The notes beneath the pieces were generated by a model, which ran no database searches, had not been told where the DNA came from, and worked only from the letters and a program-made list of their open reading frames with translations. This document shows, piece by piece, positions 1-13,650 of a DNA stretch of 64,000 nt. Source of the DNA: Trochalopteron elliotii (Eukaryota; Chordata; Aves; Passeriformes; Leiothrichidae); the NCBI GenBank assembly GCA_024734555.1, contig JANPWX010019930.1, positions 220,090 to 284,089 on the forward strand, given 5' to 3'. Position 1 is the first letter of the stretch, and the number at the start of each line of letters is the position of its first letter. A program made the translations under genes and the position numbers.

Positions 1-59
<59 letters not shown>

Positions 60-64
60 GAAAG
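1..64. repeat. (AAAG)n tetranucleotide microsatellite
   Basis: Near-perfect AGAA/AAAG units run from the first base of the window to about position 64, so the array probably continues to the left outside it. No gene is seen in it. Confidence 0.95.
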
Positions 65-3000
65 GCAGATCTTCTCTAATGTGAAATTCTCATGTGAATT
101 TGAGGCACATATTGAGTAATTTTACTGGCCAACTTTTCTTTGTGTATGCCAAATATCAGGTAATTAGAAGAAATTTTCAGTTGTAGTTCAAGATCTAAGT
201 ATCCACAAAACTTGAAGATATTTACATGAAAGTTTGCACACAACTCTTTATGGTATGTACTGGAAGTCTAAAAATACCATTCTCACATTTTTGAATGATT
301 GTAAGTCTCAAAGATTTACTGACATCTAGTCCTTGACTCCTAAAGGGACATCTCCTGTGAATGATATTTTTTCATCCTCTCTGTTTTGAGAGATGAATGT
401 TTTAATTTGTAAAATAACTTTCTAAGGTTATTTACAGTATCCTTCTAGTACATGAATCTGTCATTGTCTTTTATAAACAGCCATTAACTTGATTAGAATA
501 AACTTGGACACTAGTTCTGATATTTTATCTTTTTCAAGCACACTGTTATGTTTCTGGCAGGCAAGAGAAATTAGATTGGGATATGGTTTTGACATTATAT
601 GTGAAAGAACAGATATACAAAAATCTAGTCATTATGTATGAAGATACAATAGAACATTAAATTACTGCTAGTGAGGTTGTCTCTCAAAAGATAGAATCAT
701 CTCATGAAACATGTAAGTCCTAATAAAGACAAGTCTTGAAATATTTTTCAAATTTTCTTTAGAAGTGAAGAAAAGAACATTGTTCAAAATATATAGTTTT
801 ACAAAAAAGCAATTATGAAACACTAAACCAATCCAAGAACATAAGTAAAAAGCAATTGCACATGTTGAAATATACCCATAAGATTACCCAAGATATTAGC
901 AATTTATTTGGCTTATAAAGTATAATAATAATAATTGTCAATATAGCATGCAAGCCACTCATGTTTCAGGATTCTAAATCCATTACCACAACTGTACAAA
1001 ATAAATACAAATTGACTTGTAGAAAATGTTCAATAATTACAAAGTGTGTTGTTCAGTTGTGCAGCTTGCTTCAGGTAAAGGTCTGTAAATAATGAGAATG
1101 TTTGTTACAGCCTTGTGTTGAAAGCAGGGCACAGATCTCTAATAAATAAAACAGAAAACACAAAATCAGATAAAGAAATAATCCTGATGTCTGTGTAAAC
1201 TTATAAATACCAGCATGTTTAAAGTAAAATAATTGTAAATATTCAATCTCTATTAATATATATTATTTGTTTTGAGGAAATTGAAGAGAATGCCATAAAA
1301 ATATTGTCAGAGTGAGAATGGACTTTAGAAAATGGACCCATTTAATTAGTCTGTCAAGGAATGGCCTATATGTTGCAGAACATATTAAAAATCATAAAAT
1401 GGTAGATATTGCCCCTGTACTACTTTAAATTAAATCTAAATAAACAGCAAAATGAAGACTGAAAATCTTCCATATTGCAATGTGTTAAAAGGACTAAATA
1501 TGGAAGTTAAAAATAATAAAGTTACATAATGTGTGCTAATATTTTGTTTGACACAGACTACTTTGAATTTGAGAAAACCTGAGGAAGAAGTAAAAACTTC
1601 GACTTGAGTAGGAAATCAATACACGGATTTTGGAAGCAATTTTAAGGCTACTAGGTTATAATGGTATGGAATGACATAAAATAACAAGATTAGAGTAACT
1701 AAATCTTAGATTTGCAATTAGATTTCCAGTTCACCCAGTGTATTAGAAAAATTCTACCCCCAAATCCAAAACCAACCAATGGAAAAGTATTTTAATTTAT
1801 ATAAAATTTATTTAATGTTTTTGGTAATTTTGTTATTTTTTCATATATTTTAGATAATAAGATTCTTCCAACTCAACTAAAATAAAAAGTATATATCTAA
1901 AAAAATGATGGCTAGCATATTATTTCAATTGGTGTAAATTTTCTTTCTTTTTGTTTCAATAATTCAATATTTTCAAGACGTAGTAATGTAGTTTACATTC
2001 TTTGGCAATGCCTGTGATTTCCATTTATTTTCTTTAAGGTAGTATAATTCCAGATTTGGCAGAAATAAAGATGCTATGTATTAAATACTGAAAATAATTT
2101 TGCTGCAGAGTATGCCACATCATTCCTTTTTTCTCCTTATGCTAAGTGACTTATGAATCCACTGCCAAGACTCCATGAAAATATGTCTCTTGTTCCTGCA
2201 GACTGAAATTCTGCATTCTGCTTACTCTTATTATTGTCTCTATAATTATACATATAGGCAGCTTTTAGCAAAGTTGTAATTAAATGACACACATATAAGA
2301 AGCAATTTTCTCCATATTTATGTTTTTCTGGACTTAGAGAAGTGGGTTGTAGTGCTTAGCCTTTATTGCCCCTCTTGTCTCTCTCTCCCAGTCTTGTGAA
2401 TAAAACATGAGAAAAAAAATCAAAAAAACTTAAGAATGAGAGGAAGTATCTGGTAGATGAAATGCAAGATTTGCCTTCAGGACCTACTTTCATTACAGGC
2501 TATTTCCATCTCAGAGATAAAAAAAGAATGAAATAGGAGAAAAAAAAATCATCTGATCTTTTTCCATTACACATTGTTTAAGAGCTTCCTGAGAAGAATA
2601 TTTCATCTGGACCATTTTTAAAAATGATGAACACGCTTTCCATCAATGTGTTTATTCTTGTCTAAAATGTATTCATCCCATTCACTTCTATCAGTTCAAT
2701 AATGGCTCAATACATGAGGAAGATGATTAAAGAACACAGAGTAGTATTTATTTTGTATTTGTTCTGAAAGCATTAGCTGTATTGTTGGCTGAGTGCTGTC
2801 ATCAGATGATGTAGTTCCACCTGTGACCTGATATGAAAAACATTTTTATAGCTAAATAGTAAATGTCTAAGATGTGATAAAAAAGTCTGAGTTGTGATAA
2901 GGAATATCACAACCCTCCAACAGAAAAGAAGTGAGCATTATCCCCCCAGAATGGCATTCATAAATGCCTATTTAAAGATATCAAATGACTCAAATTTTTT

Positions 3001-3544
3001 TTGAGAAGTGAGAGATTCTGAGTCAAATATGGCTCAAAATTTAGTTACTTAAGTTTGGTATATTTAACCGTGAAACAAAACTTGAAAGAATGCAGATTAA
3101 TGTGGAATTTAACAATCACAGTTATACAAGAAAAGGTTTATTTCCTAATTCTTGTAATGGAAAATATTGGGAATGCATATCTTACAGATATTACTATACA
3201 GTTTTGGTTCAGTAAATCCAGAATATTAGTTTCATAGCTAGAGCATTTTTTACTGCAGGTTTTAGTTTGTTTAAATATTTTGGTTTATTGGTTAGGATTT
3301 TTTTAATTTTGTTTTCTACTGGGCTTTCTTTGGTTTATTGAGGACTTTTTGTTTTTTTAGAGACATAGGAAAAGACTTTAAAAGTAAGTGAATAAAATAT
3401 CTGATGATATTAACACCTCAAGGAGATCAGAAGTAGCAAGGATTCCACATAATGAGTCCAAATAAAATTCCGTGTCTTTTGTGGTATCATTTGGGAATTT
3501 GATCTTGGGATTTTGCCCACCTCATACTTCATGAGGTTTGCCAG
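65..3544. other. AT-rich non-coding stretch
   Basis: No convincing coding exon, RNA gene or recognisable mobile element. The only open frames are short and have AT-driven composition. It contains small A or T runs and scattered ATA/TAA motifs, and is consistent with bird intergenic or intronic DNA. Confidence 0.6.
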
Positions 3545-3583
3545 AAAAAAGAAAAAAAAAAAAAAAAAAAAAAAGAAAAAAAA
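3545..3583. repeat. A-rich homopolymer tract
   Basis: About 39 bases of almost pure A with two G interruptions. It could be an old poly(A) tail or simple slippage; I see no recognisable retrocopy upstream. Confidence 0.9.
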
Positions 3584-4378
3584 TATTCAGAGTCAATCAG
3601 AGGTATTTGATCTCTTGCTTTGATCCATCAGTCTTGCTCATTTTGTTTTTAAAAGTAATCTTCTGAAGTAGAATTATGTCTACAATTTGAGAGCATAGTC
3701 TGTAAACCACTCAGAGGTTCCAACCACTGAAAACTTTCCTTTGAAACCCTATATTTTTTTTTTAATGGCTGCATGTTAACTACTGTGTGTGGACTGTTGT
3801 TATAAAGGATGGAAAAAATAGGATAATCACCATAATAGTTTCTGCTGCTGAATAACTGATGTACATAGTGGATACTTAAAGCAAAATTAAGAAGCCCTCT
3901 TCTCTAAAGATTTTGTTGAAGATAAGTGAATACTGAGAGACAGTGTGAAAATAGGAATAGGCAGCATAAAAGTGATATATTTGTGCTGTTCAGTGCTTTT
4001 GGTCCCCAAGCATTTTAGAAATTCTAGTGCAAAGAATTCTCCATCTCTCTGTCGTGAAGAAAGAATGGCAAATATGTAGAAATGGCTAATTAAAGTACCT
4101 TAATTTTTATACAGACAAACTGTGAAAGAATGCTTAAGGGAACATTTGCAGAAGTGGTACTACCCTACACTAAAAATAAGGAAATTATTTATTTTATTTT
4201 ATTGCTGTCCTACTCACTTCTAAAATAAAGATAAAAAAGGCATATTCTAATCCCAAAATCCAAAATGTAATGGGCTGTGTTGCACCAAACCAAAGAAACA
4301 GGTTTATAAAAGACACAAGCAAACCTTTCTTATCTGAGGAAAACAACAAATAACATCAAAAGTATTTGTTTAAAAATA

Positions 4379-4392
4379 TTTTTTTTTTTTTT
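4379..4392. repeat. Poly(T) run
   Basis: Fourteen consecutive T. No associated element recognised. Confidence 0.85.
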
Positions 4393-4854
4393 AGTAATTT
4401 TTAGCCTTGCAAAGTGCTTTTCATTTACACTTTGTCTTAATTAACCAAAGACTCCTGTTTCGCTTTGAAGGCAATGTTTAATCTCTTCACCACAGGAGGA
4501 TACAACTTAAAGCTTCAGAGTAAGTCTTTTGAAAGTAAATATGTTTTGTGAGACATCCCACTTTCAAGTCTTAGAAGTGGAACTGTCTGAAATGCTTTTT
4601 TCACTATTAGTGTTGAATCCTGACTGTAGCCACCAGGAGACATCTTAAATACATTTCCCAGTCATACTGTCTGGAAAATCGAAGAGTTTTCTCCATCCAT
4701 TAAAACCAAACAAGGTAATATTTAGCCTTTTGTGACTGAGAATAGGGCCACAGAGATGAAAAAGCTGTGTGAGTCTAGAATCAAGAAACCCATCCAAATG
4801 TAGATCCAGAATAATTAAGTTCTCCATAAAGGGAAGCATGTCTTTGAATAGTGG

Positions 4855-5024
4855 AATAATAACAATAATAACAATAACAATAACAATAACAACAATAATA
4901 ATAATAATAATAATAATAATAACTATAAAAACAACACCCCCAATAATAATTCATTAATAACAATAACAATAATGATAATAACAATAATAATAATAGTAGT
5001 AGAAATAATAATGATAGTAATAAT
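4855..5024. repeat. Compound (AAC)n/(AAT)n trinucleotide array
   Basis: A mixed AAC/AAT microsatellite. An AAC-rich first part shifts to pure AAT, is interrupted around 4924-4952, then resumes with AAC, AAT, TAG and ATG variants. The isoleucine/threonine-rich and tyrosine/cysteine-rich frames across it are translations of the repeat, not genes. Confidence 0.93.
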
Positions 5025-8000
5025 TTTAAAAGGTCAAGATTAAAAAAAAATCTTTCCTGAATATGAAATTATTGCAGGTTGATAAAGGGATTATATTTTG
5101 GCTTTGAAGTGTTGCTCATTCTTAATGTTTATGGCCCAATTAATGATAAGTCTGTAAAAGAAACAGGTTGGAATATTGAGAATTATGCTGTATTTGTTGA
5201 GGAATTTGAACAGCAAGTGTCTGGCAAAAAATATATTTGCAGATTTATTTTAAATGGTGTCAAAGACTAGACGACAAGAAAATGGGTAAAAGTTGGTGTG
5301 CCTGCTGCTGGATTATTTAATGAAATCTGGAAAAAATTGTTTGTTTCTTATTATTTACAGCAGTAATTCAAGTAAATTCTTACATTTTCTATTTTGAGGC
5401 ATCAGAGTGCAAAATTCTCCAGACTGGCAATTACACTGGCATGAAGCCACATGTAAGAACAAAAAAAGATTGGGTAACTTACCACAAATCAGAATTTTGA
5501 ATCACAGCTGTGAGAATAGCCATCTCTTTGGAAGTGCTATATCTAGAAAATTAGGTGGAAAACTACTTATTCACTTTATCTCAACAATTTATGGAGGCCT
5601 CTACTTACTTAATTTGAATATGACAATACTTGAATAGGATACTTATGAGTTTCTAGCAAAATCTTTTCACTTTGTGTTTTAACTAAACTAAGAAATGTCA
5701 ATGAAAAGGGGTAATTTTAAAATAATTTGCTATTTAAAACCTGAGAACTTTTCAGTGTTGTTAAAGTAATCCTCTTCGAATTTGAAAGAAAAAGATTATT
5801 TTTTTAATGAAAGCATTAAAAAAAAAGATTATTTGCATTACATACATGCAGCATTCACATCATTCACACCAACATATTTTAGTAGATTAAAACTACCCTA
5901 AACTTTTACTTTATGAAACTTACCATGCTCTGAATTGCCAAGATTGGAGATACTTAGAACAAGGAATTGAAAGATATTTTTTTTGTTTGTTCTGCTTTTG
6001 AAGGATACACAGAAAAGGAAGAAACAGCATCATTGCGTTAGGTCCTTATCATCTGAACAATTCAGATTTAACTCTGAATTGTGAGTGGAGCGAGGCTAAA
6101 CCTGGGACAAGACAATATCAATTTTAGACATGTGGCACAGCTTTCTCATTTAAAGTGTGCTCCAGCTCCCAGGGAATCTCTAGAACTAAACAGTTCCTGC
6201 AGTGTTTGAAAACCATATTGACATTGCAAAGGAAAAGTTTCTCATGAGATTCATAGAGACTCTGTACTTACATGTATGAACCTCAAGGATATCGCTACTT
6301 TGAAATAAAATTTGATATAAATGCACACTGAGGGGACAAAAGAAACACAATTGCATGTGTTATTGAGGTGTGAAATGCAGCATTTAAGGAATTATGTACA
6401 AGAGAGGTAGAATAACCCTTCTAAAATACTCATTGCTTTTCTCTTTAGCAGCTGCACCAGAGTGGCATCTTAACATGGAAATGTTTGCCTGCATGACACA
6501 TCAGAGAAACCAGATTTTGTTTTCTGAGGTAGTGCCTGCACTTCATAAATTTAAACAGGATAGCTGTTGTAGGAGGAGATCCACAAACCACTGAAAAGAT
6601 AATTTGAAATAACCCTTGGAAGATAAATAGAAGAAAAAGGGCAGGCCAAACCATTGTTAAGGATTTCTGAAAAACAAGGTTCTTGTTCAGAGAGCCTTGA
6701 ATATTCTTCAAATATTCATGTATCTGAGTGATGTAGGTTTACAAAAAATCTACAGAAATGGAAAAATAGCTCGAAAATACAATGCATTAAGTGTACTCAA
6801 CATTCAATGGAAATTATTCATTTTTCTGAGTGTCCCCTCAATTCACTCCAGTTTGGCTACCAATACCAATGAACTAATTTAAAATTAATTTCAGCATCAC
6901 AGAAACAGCCATAAGAGTTCCATTGTAATACACAGCTAATTTAATGTAGCACTAAAGTGGCTTTGGCTACTTAATACTTCACTGGATTTATTAAAATTGA
7001 GCACAGAGCTTCCAGAGAAACCCAATAATCTCTGCAGTGATAGGAGGTGAGTTGCTGCATGGTCATCGCCTAAACTTTCCCTTGGGATGGGGAGCCTTCC
7101 CTTCATGGATGGGTATAGGGATTAAATTAATGGAAGAATTTCTGCATGCCAAATGCTTTTTTCTAGTCTAAACCCATTTGTCATACAACCCCGTTCTTAA
7201 TTTTCCAAAGGAAAAGCTTTTTCTTCAGAAGTGTTAGGTGTAAATCATCTAATTTCTAAATTAAGTTTCCTTTTTGACCTACATGCCATTAAAAAATATC
7301 AAAGTGGAACTTATTTCAAAAAGGGAGTCTCGAAAAGGGGAGGCAATATTAAAATATTTCTGTGGAAAGGATTTCATATTGCCTCAACTTCACTTCCTAA
7401 GTGTAGTCTAAACTAAAATTATCCTGAAATCACCTAAGAACCTAAAGCACATTTAAAATTTTTAGAACAGGGAGTTTTGATGGGACAAGGTTCTCCTGAA
7501 GTTTCTTTGACCAGTGCCAGATCTAGCATGTTTGGGTGGGGGAATTCTTGGAAGGTTGATAATTTAAGCCATGATTTATAATTATTCTTGATCGTTAGAA
7601 TCCTGTAAAATATTAATAAGAAATACTGGCATTTTCATTACAGGCTTTCATTGCTGTTTTCTTATATGGCCATACTAGGATTGAAAAAAATTGTCCAAAC
7701 AAACGATTTGAAGGAACTGTGTGGGATGTTCAACAAATTCCCCCTCAGCTAAGAGTGATATTTTCTCCCTGTAGATGAGTTACTGGCATTTGATAGTATT
7801 TATATTATGTAATAGGTGACATTTCAGCATAATTATTGTTTTATTTATTTTACATAGGGACTCATAAATTGTTAGTTTTATATCATCAAACCCCTTAAAT
7901 ATGAAACTGAACTGTAAATAATTGTGTCCACTATTGGATCATTAATTGAATTTAATTTGTTTACATTCTCAGTATATTTGGCCTATTACTTTCAGGAATT

Positions 8001-8540
8001 CAAATAAGTTCTTCACTTCTGTATAAGCTCTGATCAGTCCAAATTCTGGTTTGCACTGATTCTGCTCATGCTTGCTGTAAGCTCTGAGCATCCCAATGGA
8101 ATAAGGTATTTCCAGAAACCTGAACTGAGGTGCCTACATAAATTATTTATGACTGTATTTCATCTTTTCTTTTTATTCAGGCTCATAATTGATCCCTAAA
8201 ACTAATAATTTCTAACTTCAGAAATATCAGTTGGTTACAGAGTTAATCCAGAAACAGTAGTTAACTGCCAGGATGCACATGTTCCTTTAAAACTATGCAT
8301 GTCTCATTTTATGACGGCAAAACTTTCCCTAAAAAAAAATAGGGGAAAAAGTGTTCTTCTTGCTTAATATAATTTTAATGTGGTTGACACTTTCATTCCT
8401 TTTATAGTACCTTCAATTCTGAAATCAGCAGGTGCCAAGAGCTTCAATAGAAACAATCAGAACTCACAGCACTGAGATATTAAATATCATAAGAAAATTG
8501 GCTTGTTTAAAAATACTGAAATAAAAGTGAAGAGTTTAGT
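5025..8540. other. AT-rich non-coding stretch
   Basis: No recognisable gene or transposon. Open frames at 5079-5270, 5407-5637 and 6394-6594 have no recognisable domain. The last follows an acceptor-like sequence at 6448-6451 but has only a weak donor-like site (GAG|gtagtg near 6528), so I do not call it. Confidence 0.55.
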
Positions 8541-8690
8541 GTATATGGTTAATATATATGATATAGCTAAGATTATATGATATATAATACATCTAACAGT
8601 CTGAATAATATCTATTATTATATAATAGATATATCATACATATGTAATAAAAACATTAAATGTTATATATATATATATATATGAAATAAA
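8541..8690. repeat. AT-rich palindromic tract with (TA)n
   Basis: TA-dominated sequence with an alternating TA run at 8664-8682. It also contains an inverted repeat at 8610-8630 (9-bp arms ATCTATTAT / ATAATAGAT around a 3-nt loop). Likely simple-sequence DNA able to form a cruciform or hairpin. Confidence 0.8.
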
Positions 8691-8880
8691 TTATCTAGAG
8701 GCCAGATATGAATATATTAAAAATTTATGTCTTAAAGGATGGCCATCCTCAGATAGATATTTCTACTTGCCCTGCCTTTGAAGTGAATCCATTCTTTTTG
8801 AATTTTCTGCTTTCTCTGTGTGTTACAAGCTGATTATTTTCTTGAATTTCAGCCAATATAGGTATTTCTGGGTTGATTTG

Positions 8881-9048
8881 TGGGTGGTTTGTTTTGGTGG
8901 GTTTTTTTGTAGTTTGTTTGTTTGTTTGTTTTTATTTGTTTTGGTATTTTTGTTTGTTTGCCTGTTTTGGTTTTTGGGTGGTGATTTTTCATTCTTCAGG
9001 TTTATTTTGGTTTGTTTTGGTGCTTTTTTGGTGTGTATTTTATTTTTG
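8881..9048. repeat. TTTG/TTTTGG-rich low-complexity tract
   Basis: About 170 bases on the plus strand made almost only of T and G, with a short perfect (TTTG)n core near 8913-8931. The long frames here (8818-9084 plus, 8823-9224 minus) are Phe/Leu/Val/Cys-rich or Lys/Asn/Thr-rich repeat translations. Confidence 0.85.
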
Positions 9049-9963
9049 AAGGTGTTTTCACAACAGAGCAGACCAGGTGGCTGAAGGAGACTGACCTGGA
9101 AGCCTACTGGCTCCTGGAGCCATGCACTGCATGCCTGGTGAGAAATTGCAATTTTAGCTGTAAGGCTGTAGATCCCTACTGATTTTATTTGCAGATTCCT
9201 TATCACTGAGGCTGTTTCCAGCATCCTGATCCTGCTAAAATGCTTAATTTCATTCCCCCTCCCTGCTTTCTGTTGTGTAAATCCATTCAGATTGCTGCTC
9301 TTCTCACAAAATTAAGCTTGTCACAGGGGCTTGTGTGTCTCCACTGAAATTTGCAATAAACCTGGGATCTTCATCTCATGATTCTTGCTGTAACCATGGC
9401 AAGCTGCCTTGGCAGAAGGTCAGCAGTTCATTAGTAAAGTAGACACACATAGGTGACTGCTGACAATTTGACAAAAATGGCGTTTCTGTGTTCTTTTATA
9501 CTTTATAGCCATGTCAACTTTTCCCTCCTTGAAAATGATATCTTGCGTTCAGCAGCTGTTGATTGCCACCCTCTGTTTTCAGGTGCTGAGACAAAGGTGT
9601 AAAACACCTTATCTTTTTGTAGCACTTGGAATACAGCTGGTTCTTCCTCTCACTCCTTAAGGTTTTATGTGTCACTACTGGTAATGCAATTAAGACAATT
9701 CAGTGTTTTTGGGTGAAAAACCAAAGAAAGTCCCTTTTTAACCAGAATAGCATTTAATTTTTCTGCATTCCTTATGGAACAAGGCACAGTTTTGATAAAC
9801 ACATCCACATTTTAGCTCCTAAATTCAAAATAATCTGAGCTAGTACATTACTTTTTCTTTTAAATACATCCATCTAAATACCTGCTTTTAAAAATGGAAT
9901 TGGAATGTATGGTATTTTTGCAGTCTTAAGTATCAATGTAACTGTATTAAATGGTGTATTTAT

Positions 9964-10093
9964 GGGTCATCAAGAGGAATATTTTTATCTTATTGATGTT
10001 GGGAAAGGTCTTTTCTGTTTCCTGTCATAAAAACCTGTTTGGAAAGAAAGGGGTCCTAAGTCATGAATATCATCATTCCAACTGCAATAATAG
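9964..10093 (+). repeat. Unidentified diverged repeat, copy 1
   Basis: This segment aligns with 10744-10867 in the same orientation. Both begin GGGTCA(T/C)CAAGAGGA, share TTTTCTGTTT(C/T)CTGTCATAAAAA in the middle, and then GAAAG(A/T)AAGGGGT(C/T)CTA, ending in a similar CAATAATAG/CAGTAACAG stretch. Identity is roughly three quarters by eye with a few short indels. Flanks outside the unit do not match. I do not recognise the family; it may be an old dispersed repeat or a local duplication. Confidence 0.65.
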
Positions 10094-10743
10094 ACTTCCA
10101 CAGAAAAACCCAAGTTCTTGTTCTTGATGTACCCAGATCTACCATACACCTGACTTGATGCTTTTACCTGTAGGTATTAGATGCCCAAACTTTTGTTGCT
10201 GTTTTTGTTGTTGTTTTGCCATTTAATCAGTGAGGAACCAATATTGCTAGAACAGTGATTTAGTCTTCTGCTTACAGTATCATTACACTATAAATCTTTT
10301 AAAATTATTGCTCAGAAAGCAAAATTAACTGAAATAAAACCCTGAAGTGTGTTTAAAGGTGCAAGAAAAAACTGCCAAATATCCTTATCTTATATTCTTG
10401 TCTTTCCTTACTCTTAGCCCATTCTGCTCAACCACACTCAGGTCACTGAAATCTTAGGTAAATATTCAAACAGATGAAAGGAAGACTTGTTAAATGGCAT
10501 CTGTGATCAGAGCTGTTTTTCTGGCTTCTCTTCATCTCACCTGGCAGTTATGCAGCTTTTTAATGAACAGGGATCAATGCAGTTTATTCTCCCAAGTGAC
10601 ATATATTGGTGTTTTGGGTGGGTTTTTTTTGTGTTTAATCATTTATTCTTCATATTCACAGGGGACGGAAAAAAAGTGTCAGTGAAATAGGAAGATGTAC
10701 AAGAGAAAATAGTCACCCATTAAAGCACCCCATCTTTCAGCAG

Positions 10744-10867
10744 GGGTCACCAAGAGGACCATTGCCATCTTAACACTGTGAAAGCCCTTTTCTGTTTTCT
10801 GTCATAAAAAAGATGTTTTGAAAGTAAGGGGTTCTAGCCATGACTCTGGCTTTAGTTGCAGTAACAG
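10744..10867 (+). repeat. Unidentified diverged repeat, copy 2
   Basis: Second copy of the unit at 9964-10093, same orientation, about 650 bases downstream. It has a 2-base and a 3-base deletion relative to copy 1 by eye. The open frame 10818-11033 crosses its end but has no recognisable protein similarity. Confidence 0.65.
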
Positions 10868-11262
10868 CCCATTTGGGAGCAGACTACATCAAGCACTGCT
10901 GTGTGAGCAGCACTTTTCCCAGCAGCCTTGTGCCTGCCCAGCACTGTTTCAATGGCAGCAAAATACTTGGATCAACAGCATCATTATTTCAGACAGACTG
11001 AAGCTCCAGGTGAGAAGAGAAAACACATTTTGACAAATATCAGTAGCACTTGTAATCCCAGACACTGCCCTGAGCGACGGATTGATGTTCATATGGCAGT
11101 AAACCAGTCAGTGACAGCAGCCTACCTTTTAGCATTTTTTTAAAAGTCTTTAATTCCCCTTGGATAGATTACTGGGACCTGGGAAAAAAACCTGTGTATT
11201 AATGCAGATGTGTGTCAGTTAAGTGGGAAACTACGAGAGTGATTGACAAGATTATTTCTCAC

Positions 11263-11329
11263 CATCTCCACGCTCCAAGCAGCTTTCCGTGCCCTTCTAC
11301 ATGTTTCAAATTTCTGCTCAAATTCATCT
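11263..11329 (-). other. Candidate minus-strand exon (hypothesis)
   Basis: Read on the minus strand, a pyrimidine-rich acceptor ending CCCCTTCAG (11330-11338) precedes 67 bases, followed by the donor-like GATG|GTGAGA. Two of three frames are open. The more protein-like one begins after one base with DEFEQKFETCRR and ends AAWSVEM. No family is recognised. Length 67 means the phase would change across it (2 in, 0 out in that frame). It could equally be a non-coding exon or a chance match. Confidence 0.27.
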
Positions 11330-13650
11330 CTGAAGGGGACAGGCTTAGTAGGTGTTTAGTGGTACTACACTTGTTAAAGAGAGCCAGGGGCCAGTAACAC
11401 CATGTTAGTGTTTCTATCTATACAGAAATTATTCCTACCTGCAGTTCCCGTGCAGCAAGGCATTTGAAACAAATAGAGGTTTCATTATTTTAATGTTTTG
11501 CCATATAACAGAAATTGCAGGGGAAAAAATAATATGGGAGACCAAGACTTTCTTCATCTTTAAAGCAATGTACATAGACAGTATTCTTAGAGCTAAAGAG
11601 GGACATTTTTGATTAATGAAATAAGTATATTAATTTTGACAGAAACAAAAATTCTATGCATATTACATTTAAGTTCATTGATTGACAAAAAGCTAAAGTT
11701 TCATTTTATTGACTGCTCAGATAATTACAAGTATGTACAGAATCAGTACAAAAGAAGTCTGCAAGCCTACATTTTATCACAGTTTTTATCCCTAGCTTTG
11801 ATCAGATTACTAATTTAAACGTTGAAAACTCTACAAATACAAGATGTGCAGGTATTACCCTACCATTTTAATCTGAAAGAATTTTGAAATGTATAACCTG
11901 TAGCTGACTGAGAAAGTAATTTAAAAGAACAGAAGTTCAAAAAAGCCTGAAAATAACTGTTTGTCTTCGATCTAGCTTCAATAGGATGCTAAGAAGAAAT
12001 TGATGCAAATCATATACAGGTATTGACAGTTGCTGAGGAGCTGTTTCCTCACAGTAGTCATTATATTTGTCCACACTGACCCACAGTGAATAAACGTGTT
12101 CATGCCAGCTGGGAGGAAATATAGCAGTACACCTTTGGTACCATACCAGAATTTTAACCATGTCAGAGCCTCACAGACAAGCTGTTCCCTGGCACTGCAG
12201 GGCAGAGTTATTGATTAACACACAGCTTGCTGTGATGGAGTTATCAGTTAAATAGCAAGAGGACTTTTGTTCTTTGTCGTTAATCCTCCTCCTTGTCATA
12301 CCACAAGGCAGTGGCAAAAAAATTTGTATCAGCTCTGTGGAAGCTGGAGGGGAGAAGGAAATCCTGCTGATGATAAATCACGTCAAAATAAAAATGAGGG
12401 TAATACCTCCATGTGTGTGTTGTGTTTAAATGTCTACATGAAACCTTCCCTGTAGGGGTTTGCTGTTTTGGCGAAGTTCTGCAGTTGCTTTCAGTTCCAA
12501 GTAAAGTAGATTGAAACAATTCAGACCAGTCAAATGTAAATATCTTCAAGAGCATCTATTAGAAAGGGTACCTCTGTATAGCTGCGGCAAATCCCATTCA
12601 GGAGGAGTCCTTCCTGCCTGTTCAGAATGAGCTGAGCTCAGAGCTTGGGGAGGTCTCAAGACTTGGTTGTGGGACAAAATTCTTCCTTTTCTTATAGAAG
12701 AAGGTGACAGAAAAAGGGAAAGGCCTGCTTTCTGTCCTGTTGCATCCAGAAATGATGGGATAAAAATAGTTGACAGTCATGAAGTTCTGTGAAGACAGAA
12801 CTTTTGCTGTGAGATTTTTTTTTTTTTACAGAGTGTCTTTGGTGAGAAACATGTAATAAAGAAGAAACACTTCCACACTTTACTGGGATGAAAGCATTCA
12901 GAAATGTAATGCAGCCTTTAACACACAGCAAAGGTTGAGAAAAGTTCAACATGAATCTTTTTTTTTCTGTCTATATTCACCACAAACTTATTTTTGGGCA
13001 TCAGTTAATTCTTAATATAAAGAGTTTGCCCGAAAAATTAGGAACACCATTCAACTCTAATTACAAAGAAAAATATAGGATATTTTATTGTATATTCTAG
13101 TATATTACTTAGTGCTCTTTGTTATAGAAAAGCGTAATTATTAACTAGTGTGGAAAAATGTGTTTTTTGCATAAGATGAAGGTGGATTCATCAAAATGTG
13201 CTTATTCCTCTGTAATTTGCTGTGCTGTAGCAGTGTTAATTGTACCTAATGTAATGTCTTGATCTGAACTTCATTTTTAATAGAAACAAGACTTAGCTTA
13301 ATTAAGTTCTCCTCCCTACAGTTGCATGGGGAATTTAAGGAAAACTTCACTTATGTTATGTTTTAAAATGATTTAAGTGTTTTTGCTCTGTTTTACTTGC
13401 CCTCCATATGCACTAATGTGTGTGCTAACACCATCATTAAAAGCTAGTTTAGGAAATACATAAATAAACTCCCAGTGGTTTTCCAGACTTCTTCAAATAG
13501 GTGCCAGAATCCAGTATGGGAAAGATGGGCTTTTCCACATTGCTGGAAGGTATGGCAAATGAATATGCAAAGGTTCCTAAACCACCTTTGGGTCCTGCAT
13601 GATGATGGTGTCATGGACAAAATCTCCAAGTAATTTTTCACTTCCTGTAG
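11330..13650. other. Non-coding stretch without recognised elements
   Basis: Mixed AT-rich DNA. The minus-strand frames at 11937-12161, 12280-12555 and 12692-12952 have no recognisable domain, no start context and no splice support, so I treat them as chance. Confidence 0.5.

Noticed and set aside
4769..4984. Ile/Thr-rich plus and Tyr/Cys-rich minus frames
   Set aside because: They are translations of the AAC/AAT microsatellite.
6452..6528. Possible plus-strand exon after 'ttttctctttagcag'
   Set aside because: The downstream donor (GAG|gtagtg) is weak and the translation is not recognisable.
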